Position numbers and translations under genes: made by a program. Under the pieces are notes generated by a model. It was given only the letters and a program-made list of their open reading frames with translations, did no database searches and was not told the origin of the DNA. A DNA stretch of 64,000 nt from the NCBI GenBank assembly GCA_016458225.1, contig JAEMGR010000036.1:1-64000 (forward strand), given 5' to 3'. This document shows positions 18,691-27,523 of the stretch, piece by piece. The stretch comes from Myxococcaceae bacterium JPH2 (lineage in GTDB: Bacteria; Myxococcota; Myxococcia; Myxococcales; Myxococcaceae). The first letter of the stretch is position 1. The number at the start of each line of letters is the position of its first letter.

Positions 18691-19173
18691 TCAGGTCTCC
18701 AGCGAGGCGCGCAGGAACCAGGCGTGCTTCTCGAACTCGGTGATGATGCCGGTGAACAGGTCCACCGTGTCCGTGTCCAGCTGGCCCTCGGCCAGCTTGC
18801 GGCTCTCGCGCAGGCCCGCGAGGTACACCTCGATGCGCTCGGCCAGGAGCTTCACGTGCTCCAGGTCGCGCGAGGTCTCCTGCGGGTACTCCGCTAGCCG
18901 GCTCGCCTTGGCCACGTGGCGGCTGGTGCCGTAGGCGCGCCCGCCCAGGGTGACGGCGCGCTCCGCGATGGAGTCATTGTGGTTGGCCAGGCTCACCGCG
19001 AACGTCTCGAACAGCGGGTGGAGCGCGGCGAACTGCGGGCCCTTGATGTTCCAGTGGGCGACCTTGATTTGCGAGTGCAGGTCGAGTCCGTCCGCGAGCC
19101 GCTCGTTGAGCGTCTGCGACAGCGCGGTGCGGGCCTGCTCGGGAAGGGGGCTCGGGCTCTTGTAGAGAGACAT
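18691..19173 (-). CDS. dps: Dps ferritin-like DNA-protection protein
   Basis: 160 residues, the usual Dps length, ATG 19173 with an AAGGAAA ribosome site. Ferroxidase residues are at the dimer interface: the His in KVAHWNIKG, the HPLFETF helix, and Asp/Glu in NDSIAERAVTLGG. It forms dodecamers that oxidise and store iron using H2O2 and coat DNA. Lying next to ahpD-ahpC, it completes an oxidative-stress block. Confidence 0.93.
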   Translation of the reverse strand: MSLYKSPSPLPEQARTALSQTLNERLADGLDLHSQIKVAHWNIKGPQFAALHPLFETFAVSLANHNDSIAERAVTLGGRAYGTSRHVAKASRLAEYPQETSRDLEHVKLLAERIEVYLAGLRESRKLAEGQLDTDTVDLFTGIITEFEKHAWFLRASLET

Positions 19174-19299
19174 GGCGGGGTTTCCTTTGGCTTTCGTGAA
19201 TGTGCCCGATTGGATGCACGGGGCCGGAAAAGGAAGCGCCCTTCGGTGCGAACACCGAAGGGCGCCAGGGAACAGCGCACCAGGAGGTGAGGCCTGGCG

Positions 19300-19824
19300 T
19301 TACGACTCCAGACCCACCGCCGCGGCGTGGACCACGGCCGCGATGCGGACCGCGTCATGCACATGGTCTTCGGTCAGGCCGCCATCCAGCACGACCTTCT
19401 CGTGAGCGCGCATGCACATCTCGCAGCCGTTGATGGCGCTGACCGCGAGGCAGACCAGCTCGAAGTCCACCTTGTTCGTCAGCACCTGCGCGAGCCGGTT
19501 CATCCGCAGTCCCGCACGCTTGCTCGAGTAGGACTCCTTCCCGATCATGTGGCGGAACCGGTAGTAGACGTTGTTCATCGCCATCAGCGAGGCCGCGGCG
19601 CGCGCATCCTCGATGACGGGCTCCGGGTTCGTGAGGGCCTTCTTCGCCTCTTCGAGCAGGGCTTCCTTCAGCCGATCATTCCGAGCGGCGAAGGCGCATG
19701 CGACGGCCACGCCCCAGCGCTGCTCGGGCGTCAGGCTGCCCCCCTCCAGTACTGCGGAGAGGTTGAGGCGGGTGTCCTTGTGGGCGTCCGCGAGTTCGCC
19801 GCGGACGACTTCGAGCGAAGCCAT
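19300..19824 (-). CDS. ahpD: Alkyl hydroperoxide reductase AhpD
   Basis: 174 residues, close to mycobacterial AhpD (about 177). The catalytic motif is C-E-M-C with Cys134, Cys137 and the proton-relay His141 (CEMCMRAHE). AhpD is a carboxymuconolactone-decarboxylase-fold disulphide reductase that recycles AhpC using a lipoylated partner and NADH. It starts 6 bp after the ahpC stop, so the two form an operon. No ahpF is nearby, which fits an AhpD-recycled system. Confidence 0.94.
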   Translation of the reverse strand: MASLEVVRGELADAHKDTRLNLSAVLEGGSLTPEQRWGVAVACAFAARNDRLKEALLEEAKKALTNPEPVIEDARAAASLMAMNNVYYRFRHMIGKESYSSKRAGLRMNRLAQVLTNKVDFELVCLAVSAINGCEMCMRAHEKVVLDGGLTEDHVHDAVRIAAVVHAAAVGLES

Positions 19825-19830
19825 GATGGA

Positions 19831-20382
19831 TTACCCCGCCTTCATCTTCTGGGTCAGGGTCTCCTGGCCCTTCTCCCAGTTGCACGGGCACAGCTCGTCC
19901 GTCTGCAGCGCGTCCAGCGTGCGGACGGTCTCCTTGACGTTGCGGCCCACGGACAGGTCATTCACCGTCACGTGACGGATGATGCCCTGGGGGTCCGCGA
20001 TGAACGTGGCGCGCAGGGCCACGCCCTCCTCCTTGTGGAGGATGCCCAGCGCGGCGCTCAGCTCGCGCTTCACGTCCGCCAGCATGGGGAACGGCAGGTT
20101 CTTCAGGTCCGGGTGGTGCGTGCGCCACGCGTGGTGCACGAACTCGCTGTCGGTGCTCAGGCCGAGCACTTGCGCGTCGCGGTCCTGGAAGTCCTTGTTG
20201 TGCTTGCCGAACTCCGCGATCTCCGTCGGGCAGATGAACGTGAAGTCCTTGGGCCACGCGAAGAGCACCGTCCACTTGCCCTTGTACGTGTCGTTCGAGA
20301 TCTCCTTGAACTCCTTGCCCTTCTCCAGGCTCACGGTGGCCTTGACCTTGAACTCGGGAAGCTTGTCGCCAACGGTCAGCAT
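19831..20382 (-). CDS. ahpC: Peroxiredoxin AhpC (mycobacterial type)
   Basis: 183 residues from ATG 20382, with AAGGAG 6 bases upstream. The peroxidatic Cys51 is in FTFICPTE. Two C-terminal cysteines at 165 and 167 (ELCPCNW) match the three-cysteine arrangement of AhpC proteins that are recycled by AhpD rather than AhpF. It reduces organic hydroperoxides and H2O2. A near-consensus sigma-54 promoter lies about 70 bp upstream, facing this gene, and a sigma-54 activator is encoded divergently. Confidence 0.95.
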   Translation of the reverse strand: MLTVGDKLPEFKVKATVSLEKGKEFKEISNDTYKGKWTVLFAWPKDFTFICPTEIAEFGKHNKDFQDRDAQVLGLSTDSEFVHHAWRTHHPDLKNLPFPMLADVKRELSAALGILHKEEGVALRATFIADPQGIIRHVTVNDLSVGRNVKETVRTLDALQTDELCPCNWEKGQETLTQKMKAG

Positions 20383-20448
20383 TACGACTCCTTGAGTGGG
20401 GGCCGGCCAGGAGGGACGGCCCAGCAGGTGTGATTGCGCTTTCTCTAC

Positions 20449-20464
20449 AGCAGGCACCGTGCCA
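20449..20464 (-). promoter_or_regulatory. Sigma-54 (-24/-12) promoter for ahpC-ahpD
   Basis: Read on the minus strand, TGGCACGGTGCCTGCT matches the sigma-54 consensus TGGCACG-N4-TTGC(A/T) at every defined base except one (C for the first T of the -12 box), with exact spacing. Transcription would start about 55 bases upstream of the ahpC ATG. The gene on the other side is a sigma-54 enhancer-binding protein, which supports function. Confidence 0.7.
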
Positions 20465-20596
20465 ACGCCCCTGCTTCAGTGATTCCAGGGACTTGACTCC
20501 AGACCCTAAAAGGTCAGTGCCGCTGGGGCGGTGAATAACGAAATACCGGTGCCTTCCGCCACTGCAATTTCGGTGGCCCGCTATTATCCGAGAGAC

Positions 20597-22195
20597 ATGT
20601 CGGATGAACGGATGGCGGGCCGCGCCGAGGTGGCGAAGGATGCTCGGGAGCTGGTGGAGCTGGCAACCACGGAAGAAGGCGTGGGGGAACTGCTCCGTCG
20701 AGGATTGGACTGGTTGACCCGGGTGGTGCCGTTCGACCTGGCGACGCTCTTCTTGTTGAAGGGCGGCCGGTTGGAGGCGGTGGCGGCGCGTGGGCCGCTG
20801 GCGAACACGCGGGTGCGGCAGCACGTGCTGGAGCTGGCGGACTTCCCGTCGCTGAAGCACGCGTTGGAGTCGCGGCGCGCGCGGGCCTTCACGGAAGAGG
20901 ACCACGCGCATGGAGACGGCGACCCGTTCGATGGGGTGTTGGACCTGCCGGCGGGGCACTCGTGCATGGTGGTGCCGTTGTGCGCGGGTGAGCGCGCCTA
21001 TGGTGTGCTGACGTTGGACCGCGCCGAGTGCGTGGCGTACCCGCAGCCCGTGGTGGACCTGGTGGAGGTGTACGGCCAGATGCTGGCCACCGCCATCCAG
21101 AGCGCCGAGCAGCGCGCCAACTTCGAGCGACTGCACCGCCAGGACCATGAGCACGCGAAGCTGCTCGAGTCGCAGCTCGGTGGGGACTCCGAAGGCATCC
21201 TGGAGACGTCGCTGAACCAGGCCATGCGCGACTTGGCCATGCGCGCGCGGCAGGTGGCGGAGACGGACACGCCGGTGTTGATTCTGGGAGAGACGGGCAC
21301 GGGCAAGGAGCGGCTCGCGCGCGCCATCCACCGTTGGAGTTCGCGAGCGGATCAGCCCTTCGTCACCATCAACTGCGCGGCCATTCCCGCGGGCCTGTTG
21401 GAGAGCGAGCTGTTCGGCCACGTGAAGGGCGCGTTCACCGGAGCGACGCGCGACCGCGCCGGGCGCTTCCAGATGGCGAACGGCGGCACGCTGTTGTTGG
21501 ACGAGGTGGGCGAGCTGCCGGTGGAGCTGCAGGCCAAGCTGTTGCGTGCGCTCCAGGAGAAGGCCTTCGAGCCCGTGGGCAGCGACAAGACGGTGCGCGC
21601 GGACGTGCGCATCCTGGCGGCCACGCATGTGGAGTTGCAGCAGGCCATCGCGAACAAGCGCTTCCGCGAGGACTTGTACTACCGCCTGAGCGTCTTCCCG
21701 TTGCGGCTGCCTCCGCTGCGCGAGCGGCGCGAGGACCTTCCTCAGTTGTGCGCCTTCTTGTTGGAGGAGCAGGCGCGGCGCACGGGGCGCAGGGGCATGC
21801 GGGTGACGCCGGATGGGCTGGAGCGTCTGGCGACCTATGACTGGCCCGGCAACCTGCGCGAGCTGGCGAACGCGCTGGAGCGCGCCACCATCCTCACGAA
21901 GCGGCCCGAGCTGGGGCGCGAGTCGTTCGACCTTCCCTCGCGGGGAAGCGCGCCAGCACCCGCGGAGGTCGCCGCGCCTGCGGCAGGGGAGTCCGCGCCG
22001 AAGGCGGGCTCGGTGGCCACGCTGGCGGCGGTGCAGCGCGAACACATCTTGCGAGTGCTCAGTCTGACGCGCGGGCGCGTGTACGGGCCGGGCGGTGCCG
22101 CGGCGCTGCTCGGGCTGAAGCCGTCCACGCTCCAGAGCCGGATGAAGAAGCTCGGCATCGCGCGACTGGAGCAGTTCGTGGTCGACGAGGCGTGA
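20597..22195 (+). CDS. GAF-type sigma-54 enhancer-binding regulator
   Basis: 532 residues from the ATG at 20597; a GTG at 20531 would add 22 residues. The N-terminal GAF sensor spans about 25-185. The central AAA+ domain has Walker A GETGTGKE, the sigma-54-contacting loop GAFTGA, Walker [10 protein letters not shown], and [13 protein letters not shown] Fis-type helix-turn-helix sits at the C-terminus ([23 protein letters not shown]). It has no receiver domain, so the GAF domain directly senses a ligand. Such regulators activate -24/-12 promoters; the nearest one faces ahpC-ahpD, making this the likely peroxide- or redox-responsive activator (inference). Confidence 0.92.
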   Translation: MSDERMAGRAEVAKDARELVELATTEEGVGELLRRGLDWLTRVVPFDLATLFLLKGGRLEAVAARGPLANTRVRQHVLELADFPSLKHALESRRARAFTEEDHAHGDGDPFDGVLDLPAGHSCMVVPLCAGERAYGVLTLDRAECVAYPQPVVDLVEVYGQMLATAIQSAEQRANFERLHRQDHEHAKLLESQLGGDSEGILETSLNQAMRDLAMRARQVAETDTPVLILGETGTGKERLARAIHRWSSRADQPFVTINCAAIPAGLLESELFGHVKGAFTGATRDRAGRFQMANGGTLLLDEVGELPVELQAKLLRALQEKAFEPVGSDKTVRADVRILAATHVELQQAIANKRFREDLYYRLSVFPLRLPPLRERREDLPQLCAFLLEEQARRTGRRGMRVTPDGLERLATYDWPGNLRELANALERATILTKRPELGRESFDLPSRGSAPAPAEVAAPAAGESAPKAGSVATLAAVQREHILRVLSLTRGRVYGPGGAAALLGLKPSTLQSRMKKLGIARLEQFVVDEA

Positions 22196-22201
22196 GGCTC
22201 G

Positions 22202-22804
22202 TCAGTGCCGGTGGGCGCCGTCCTCGCGCAGCTCGCGTCGGTCCTCGCGCATCTCGGCGTGGTTCTGCATCTGCTCGGCGCGCGCGAGCTGGAGCAGGTC
22301 GCCCATCAGGGCGCGCTTGCGCTGGAGGCTGCCCGGATCCGTGCGGCCATAGAGCCCATCCAGCTCCCGGGCGATGGAGCGCGTCTGCTCCAGGGAGGCC
22401 CGCTCGGCTCGCGCGTCGCGCACGTCGTCTCGGCGGTCCCTTCGGTCATCCGCGCGCGCACCCGGGGAACTCCAGCCGTTCCGGTCGTCGCGCAGCTCGC
22501 GGTTGTCGCGGCGCACCTCGCGGACGTCCTTGGCCAGCTCGTGGTGGCTCTCGTCCAGCTCGGAGGCGATGTACGCGCGCAGCTCCGACTCCACGCGGTT
22601 CAGGTCATTGCGGTCGCGACGCCCGCGTGCCGCGTCGTAGCGATTGATCAGCGACTCCAGCTGATGCAGGTCCCGCCGGTCATCCCGCTGCTCCCGGCGG
22701 TCTTCGCGCAGCTCTCGACGGTCCTGTGCTCGCTCGGGCGGCCCGCCCGCTTGCGCCAACACGGGGAGGGAGAGCGTCAACGTTGCCAGCAGCCACTTCG
22801 ACAT
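22202..22804 (-). CDS. Secreted Arg/Asp-rich coiled-coil protein
   Basis: 200 residues with a signal peptide (about 1-19, ending AQAG). The mature protein is built of short R-E-L-R-(E/D)-D-R-R-like repeats, extremely rich in Arg, Asp and Glu and almost free of aromatic residues, so it should be an elongated alpha-helix or coiled coil. Repeats appear both near the N-terminus and at the C-terminus. No family recognised. It converges on the sigma-54 activator with 6 bp between stops. A similar style of periplasmic charged-repeat protein is common in myxobacteria (general knowledge, not checked). Confidence 0.55.
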   Translation of the reverse strand: MSKWLLATLTLSLPVLAQAGGPPERAQDRRELREDRREQRDDRRDLHQLESLINRYDAARGRRDRNDLNRVESELRAYIASELDESHHELAKDVREVRRDNRELRDDRNGWSSPGARADDRRDRRDDVRDARAERASLEQTRSIARELDGLYGRTDPGSLQRKRALMGDLLQLARAEQMQNHAEMREDRRELREDGAHRH

Positions 22805-22910
22805 GGGGGGAGCTCCTGAGGGCAGGTTCTGCCCCGCTCAAACGCCCCCCGAGCCCGAGAATTCAACCCCGCCACGCGGACCGCCGCGGCGGGGTGGGTG
22901 CGGCTGCGAC

Positions 22911-24266
22911 TCAGGCGACGCGAGGCGCCTCGGCGCGCACCGGGTACTGGCCACGCTTGCCGAAGGGCGGGTCGAACAGGTGCGGATCCGACTGGCGCGA
23001 GCGGAACAGGTCGATGATGTAGTTCATCCGCTGGTCCAGGCGGCTCCAGTCCTTGGCGGCGGTGCCGTGCAGGCTGTCCGGCGTGCGGTCGAGCTTGCCC
23101 ATCAGCGCGCGAAGCTCCGGGTTCTCGAGCGAGCGCAGGTTCGACGGGAACAGGTCCTGCTCCATGCCCGCGGGAGGCGGCAGGTCATTGCCGAGCTTCA
23201 ACGCGCCGCCGGGCACCGCCAGCTTCATCATGTGGTCCGTGGCGAAGCGGCGGAACGTGCTCGCCAGCCCGTCCACCACGGGCGACAGCGCCGCGTCCAC
23301 CACGCCGCTCTTGATGGCGGCCTTGGCGGCGAGGTTGGCGGGGAAGGGCAGGGCGTTGGCCGCGCCCTGGATGGACTGCTTGAGCAGGTCCCGGAACGTC
23401 TCCTTCACCGGCGTGTTCAGCGCCTTCTCCACGTAGGGCTGAAGCTGCGTCTGCTCGTGCAGGCCGATTTGATCATTGGCCAGCAGCATCAGCTCGGCCT
23501 TCTTGTTCGGATCCTTCTCGAACATGGCCTCGGCGTAGTGCCCGAAGGCCTGCTTGAGCAGCGGCTTGTCCGCGGGGAAGCTCTCCAGGTACTTCTGCGT
23601 CTTGGCCGCGTCGTAGGCCGTGTCGCCCTGGAAGGTCTCGATGAAGCGCGCGAACTCGGTGCCCACCTCGTGGAACACGAGCTGGTTGCCGTCGGCGATC
23701 GCCTTGCTGACGTCGTCGAGCGCCTTCGAGCCCGCCTTCGCGATGTCCGACAGGCCCGGCAGCGCGGGCAGGCCCACCTTGCGGAGGATGTCGTCCACCT
23801 TGGACAGCGGCCCCATGACGTCGCCCGCGCCGTGGAGCGCGTCCACCAGCATCTTGGGCATGTCCTCCTGGCGGATGCTCACCCCTGCCTGCTTGGACGC
23901 CCACGTGCCGAAGGTGGCCCAGCTCGCGTTCTCCGTGCCGAGCATCTGCCCCATCGCGCTCGACAGGTCCGAGTAGCCCTGGGTGATGGCCATGTTGCGG
24001 GCCACGGGGTCCTTCATCGCGGAGATGGCCTCCACGTCTCGGGCGCTGGGGTAGGACCCGGGCGTGACGCCGGTGCCTCGGGACGCGGGGGCCGTGGCCG
24101 CGAGGGCGACGGGGCCGGCCGAGCGCGGCTTCGACTCGAACCCCGACACGCCGCGCTCATCGCGGACGGGCGTGGCGCGGGCCTTCACGTCGGGACGTGG
24201 GCGCGGGTTCTCGGAAATGGGACGGGGCTGCGGAGCGACGCGGGAGCCAATGCGCGGGGGAGACAT
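22911..24266 (-). CDS. Hypothetical protein, unrecognised
   Basis: 451 residues from the ATG at 24266; the reading frame stays open for about 1.5 kb further upstream but there it is antisense to the amino-acid ABC importer and not coding. Residues 1-75 are Pro/Arg-rich and probably disordered. The rest is mostly alpha-helical with the distinctive segment ENASWATFGTWASKQAGVSI near 110-130. There is no signal peptide or membrane helix. It lies divergent from the importer, 114 bp apart. I do not recognise the family. Confidence 0.6.
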   Translation of the reverse strand: MSPPRIGSRVAPQPRPISENPRPRPDVKARATPVRDERGVSGFESKPRSAGPVALAATAPASRGTGVTPGSYPSARDVEAISAMKDPVARNMAITQGYSDLSSAMGQMLGTENASWATFGTWASKQAGVSIRQEDMPKMLVDALHGAGDVMGPLSKVDDILRKVGLPALPGLSDIAKAGSKALDDVSKAIADGNQLVFHEVGTEFARFIETFQGDTAYDAAKTQKYLESFPADKPLLKQAFGHYAEAMFEKDPNKKAELMLLANDQIGLHEQTQLQPYVEKALNTPVKETFRDLLKQSIQGAANALPFPANLAAKAAIKSGVVDAALSPVVDGLASTFRRFATDHMMKLAVPGGALKLGNDLPPPAGMEQDLFPSNLRSLENPELRALMGKLDRTPDSLHGTAAKDWSRLDQRMNYIIDLFRSRQSDPHLFDPPFGKRGQYPVRAEAPRVA

Positions 24267-24380
24267 GTGGGGATTCTCGGTGGGCGGCCGAACAGAGTTG
24301 CTACCGGTGCGTCCGGGGCAGGACGGGTACGAAAGCGCTTGCTCCAGGGGACGAAGCCGCCGATGTAACACGGGGTCTCC

Positions 24381-25847
24381 ATGCACCCGCGCTTCCTCCG
24401 CTTCCGACCCTCCGTTGCCGGGCTGGCCTTCCTCGGACTCATCTGGGGGCTCGTGCTCGCCCCGGGCTGTGGGCGCAAGGAGGCACCCTCCGCCCCGGGG
24501 GACTTCCGTGGGCGCACGCTGCGCATCGGCACGGACGCCACCTATCCGCCCTTTGAGTCGGTGCACGACGGGGAGCTGGTCGGCTTCGACGTGGAGCTGG
24601 GCAACCTGGTGGGCGAGGAGCTGGGCGCCAAGGTCGAGTGGACGAACACCTCGTTCGACGGTGTCTTCCCCGCGCTGCTCGCCGGCAAGTTCGACCTGGT
24701 GATGTCCGCCGTCACCATCACCCCGGAGCGGCAGGAGCGTCTGGCCTTTTCGGATCCGTATTACACGGCCGGCCAGCGGGTGGCCGCGCGCCAGGATGAC
24801 CTGAGCATCACTGGCATCGAGAGCCTGCGCGGCAAGGTCGCGGGCATCCAGATCAACACCACCGCCGCGCTGGTGCTCCAGAAGCTCCCGGACGTGCAGG
24901 TGCGCCAGTACCCGAGCATCGACCTGGCGCTGCAGGACCTGCTCAACGGCAACCTCGCGGGCGTGGTGGGGGACTCGCCGACGCTGCGCTACTTCATCCA
25001 CCACGGCTTCAAGGGCCTGCGCACCACCGGGGACCTGCTCACCGAGGAGCACTACGGAATCGTGATGCGGCCGGACGACCCGGCCCTGCGCACGGCGGTG
25101 AACGCGGCGCTGAAGCGGCTGCGCGACAATGGTCGGTTCGCCGCGCTGGAGGAGAAGTACTTCGGAGTCGCGGCGCAGCAGGCCAAGCCAGCGCTGACGG
25201 GCGTGCCTTGGGGCAGCGTGGCGCGTCGGCTGGTGCGGGGCATGGCGCTGACGCTGGGGCTCACCGCGCTGGCGCTCCTGGCCGGTCTGCCTTTGGGGCT
25301 GGGCGTGGCGCTGGGGCGGCGCGCGAAGCCGAAGGTGCTGGCGTGGCTGTGCGCGGGCTATGTCGAGGTGCTGCGCGGGACGCCGCTGCTCGTGCAGATC
25401 ATCTTCATCTACTACGCGCTGCCGCAGCTGCTCGGGGTGGACCTGGCGCCGTTCCTGGCGGCGGTGCTGGCGCTGACGCTCAACAGCGCGGCCTATGTGG
25501 CGGAGATCTTCCGCGCGGGCATCGCGTCGGTGGACCCGGGGCAGTCCGAGGCCGCGCGCGCGTTGGGCATGAGCTCCGCGCAGGCCATGCGCTTCGTCAT
25601 CCTCCCGCAGGCGGTGCGCAACGTGCTGCCGCCGCTGACGAACGAGGGCATCGCGCTGCTGAAGGACTCGTCGCTGGTGTCCATCATCGGCATGGCGGAG
25701 CTGACGCGCTCGGGGCAGGAGCTGGCCAGCCAGCTCGCGGCGCCGTTGGCCATCTGGCCGCTGGTGGCGGTGTTCTATCTCCTGGCCACGTTGCCGCTGA
25801 CACGGCTGGCCGCGGCGCTGGAACGGCGCCTCCAAAATCAACGCTGA
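24381..25847 (+). CDS. Fused amino-acid ABC substrate-binding/permease protein
   Basis: 488 residues. A lipoprotein signal ends in LAPGC (Cys30). Residues about 40-265 form a type-2 periplasmic binding protein for polar amino acids ([13 protein letters not shown], then F-D-V-E-L). Residues about 275-485 form a HisM/GlnP-type permease with five or six helices and the EAA loop ([23 protein letters not shown]). Binding protein and permease in one chain are known for some glutamine/glutamate importers. It is followed 8 bp later by its ATPase. Convergent 5-oxoprolinase genes suggest glutamate-type nutrition as a theme (inference). Confidence 0.92.
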   Translation: MHPRFLRFRPSVAGLAFLGLIWGLVLAPGCGRKEAPSAPGDFRGRTLRIGTDATYPPFESVHDGELVGFDVELGNLVGEELGAKVEWTNTSFDGVFPALLAGKFDLVMSAVTITPERQERLAFSDPYYTAGQRVAARQDDLSITGIESLRGKVAGIQINTTAALVLQKLPDVQVRQYPSIDLALQDLLNGNLAGVVGDSPTLRYFIHHGFKGLRTTGDLLTEEHYGIVMRPDDPALRTAVNAALKRLRDNGRFAALEEKYFGVAAQQAKPALTGVPWGSVARRLVRGMALTLGLTALALLAGLPLGLGVALGRRAKPKVLAWLCAGYVEVLRGTPLLVQIIFIYYALPQLLGVDLAPFLAAVLALTLNSAAYVAEIFRAGIASVDPGQSEAARALGMSSAQAMRFVILPQAVRNVLPPLTNEGIALLKDSSLVSIIGMAELTRSGQELASQLAAPLAIWPLVAVFYLLATLPLTRLAAALERRLQNQR

Positions 25848-25855
25848 GGAACGAC

Positions 25856-26590
25856 ATGGCGCTCGTCGAAGTCCGCAACCTGCACAAGCGCTTCGGGGCG
25901 GTGGACGTCCTGCGTGGCGTGGACCTCACCGTTCAACCGGGCGAGGTGGTGGTGTTCGTCGGCCCGTCCGGATGTGGAAAGTCCACGCTGCTTCGGTGCC
26001 TGTGTGGCCTGGAGCTGCCGTCCGAAGGCGAAGTGATGGTGGGTGGAGTGCCCGTGCGAGATGACGCCGCGGCGCTCCAGGCCCTGCATCGCCGAGTGGG
26101 CATGGTGTTCCAGCGCTTCCACCTGTTCCCGCACCTCAGCGCGTTGCAGAACGTGACGCTGGCGCCGCGCAAGGTGCTGGGCATGCCCGATGCGGAGGCC
26201 GAGGTGTTGGGCCGGCGCATGCTGTCGATGGTGCATCTGGGCGATCGCGTGGACGCATACCCGGCGCAGCTCTCGGGTGGGCAGCAGCAGCGGGTGGCCA
26301 TTGCTCGCGCGCTGGCGATGAAGCCGGAGCTGATGCTCTTCGATGAGCCCACGAGCGCGCTGGACCCCGAGCTGGTGGGCGAGGTGCTGGAGGTCATGCG
26401 CGAGCTGGCGCGCGAGGGCATGACCATGTGCGTGGTGACGCACGAGATGGGCTTCGCCGCGGACGTGGCTCACCGCGTGCTCTTCCTCGACGGAGGCCGC
26501 GTGGTGGAGGAAGGCACGCCGCAGCAGGTGCTTCGCGAGCCGAAGCAGCCGCGTACCCGTGAGTTCCTCGCGCGCCTGCTCCAGCGCTGA
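25856..26590 (+). CDS. Amino-acid ABC transporter ATP-binding protein (GlnQ-like)
   Basis: 244 residues from ATG 25856, preceded by GAGGA. Walker [11 protein letters not shown]-loop [10 protein letters not shown], signature [17 protein letters not shown], Walker [20 protein letters not shown], and a switch His in VVTHEMGFA are all intact. The length and E-V-(L)-E-V-M-(R)-x-L-A motif are those of polar amino-acid importers. It is the second gene of the operon with the fused binding/permease protein. Confidence 0.94.
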   Translation: MALVEVRNLHKRFGAVDVLRGVDLTVQPGEVVVFVGPSGCGKSTLLRCLCGLELPSEGEVMVGGVPVRDDAAALQALHRRVGMVFQRFHLFPHLSALQNVTLAPRKVLGMPDAEAEVLGRRMLSMVHLGDRVDAYPAQLSGGQQQRVAIARALAMKPELMLFDEPTSALDPELVGEVLEVMRELAREGMTMCVVTHEMGFAADVAHRVLFLDGGRVVEEGTPQQVLREPKQPRTREFLARLLQR

Positions 26591-26641
26591 GTTTCGGTCG
26601 CGCTGGGACGTGAGGTCCGCGCGCGCCTGTCCCCGTGCCGC

Positions 26642-27523
26642 TCAGCGCTCGGTGGACAGGCCCAGCTCGGCGGCGCGGTGGGTCCACGCTTCTCGTGCTT
26701 CTTCGACGGACACGGACGCGAAGCGCACGTGGGCGCCGGGGCGGCGCGCGGCGAGCCGTCCCCAGTCCGCGCGGATGACGACGGCGATGAGCGGATAGCC
26801 TCCCGTCGTGGGGTGATCCGGCCCGAGCACGATGGGCTCTCCGGACAACGTCACCTGGATGGCCCCGCGCGCCATGGGCCTCGACGTACCCGTGCCTTCA
26901 TCGCCATGGGGAATGGCGGCACCGCGCAGCCGCATGCCCACCCGGTCACTCAGCGTGGACACGGTGAAGTCCGTGCCCACCAGCAGCGGCAGCGCCGTGG
27001 CGTCGAAGCGCTCCAGGTCCGGCCCCGCGGTGACTCGCACAGGGGCCTGCGCGTCCAGGCTCACCTCGGGGGATTGAGCGTCGGGCGGACCATTGCCGGC
27101 GCCGAGGGGGAGCGCGTCTCCCGGGCGCAGGGCGCGCCCCTGATGCCCGCCCAGGTTCGCGACGAGCAGCGTGCCCCGTCCTCCCAACACCTCGGGCACC
27201 GCGATGCCTCCGTCCACCGCGACGTAGCGCACGGCGAGGGACTCGGGGGCGGGGACGGTGAAGGTCTCGCCATCCGCCACCGTGAACGAGCGCCCGTCCA
27301 CGGAGATGCGGGCCGCGCGGCCGCGCACTCGCAGCGCCAGCCGCCCGTAGGATTCGAGCGCCGCCGCGCCTCGGGGATTGCCCACCGCGCGGTTGGCCGC
27401 CACGAGCAACTCCGGAACCAAGGGCCCTCCGGAGGGGACGCCGTGGTGCATCTGCCCGGGGCGCCCGCCATCCTGCACCGTGACCGGCGCACCCATTCCG
27501 GTGATGTCCAGCCAGCCGTTCAT
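26642..27523 (-). CDS. pxpC: 5-oxoprolinase subunit C (PxpC)
   Basis: 293 residues, ATG 27523 overlapping the upstream TGA by 4 bp. KipA/PxpC family features: Q-D-G-G-R-(P)-G near residue 18, G-x-P-x-G-(G)-x, A-A-L-E-x, the D-R-x-G-x-R-L-x-G motif (DRVGMRLRG), and G-x-x-Q-(V)-x-x-x-G-x-P-I-(V)-L, P-T-T-G-G-Y-P. With PxpA and PxpB it hydrolyses 5-oxoproline to glutamate using ATP. Translationally coupled to the fused PxpAB protein. Confidence 0.92.
   Translation of the reverse strand: MNGWLDITGMGAPVTVQDGGRPGQMHHGVPSGGPLVPELLVAANRAVGNPRGAAALESYGRLALRVRGRAARISVDGRSFTVADGETFTVPAPESLAVRYVAVDGGIAVPEVLGGRGTLLVANLGGHQGRALRPGDALPLGAGNGPPDAQSPEVSLDAQAPVRVTAGPDLERFDATALPLLVGTDFTVSTLSDRVGMRLRGAAIPHGDEGTGTSRPMARGAIQVTLSGEPIVLGPDHPTTGGYPLIAVVIRADWGRLAARRPGAHVRFASVSVEEAREAWTHRAAELGLSTER

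Noticed and set aside
24267-25841. Upstream extension of the 451-residue hypothetical (minus strand)
   Set aside because: The extra frame is antisense to the well-supported amino-acid importer; low-complexity Arg/His/Gln content marks it as a shadow.
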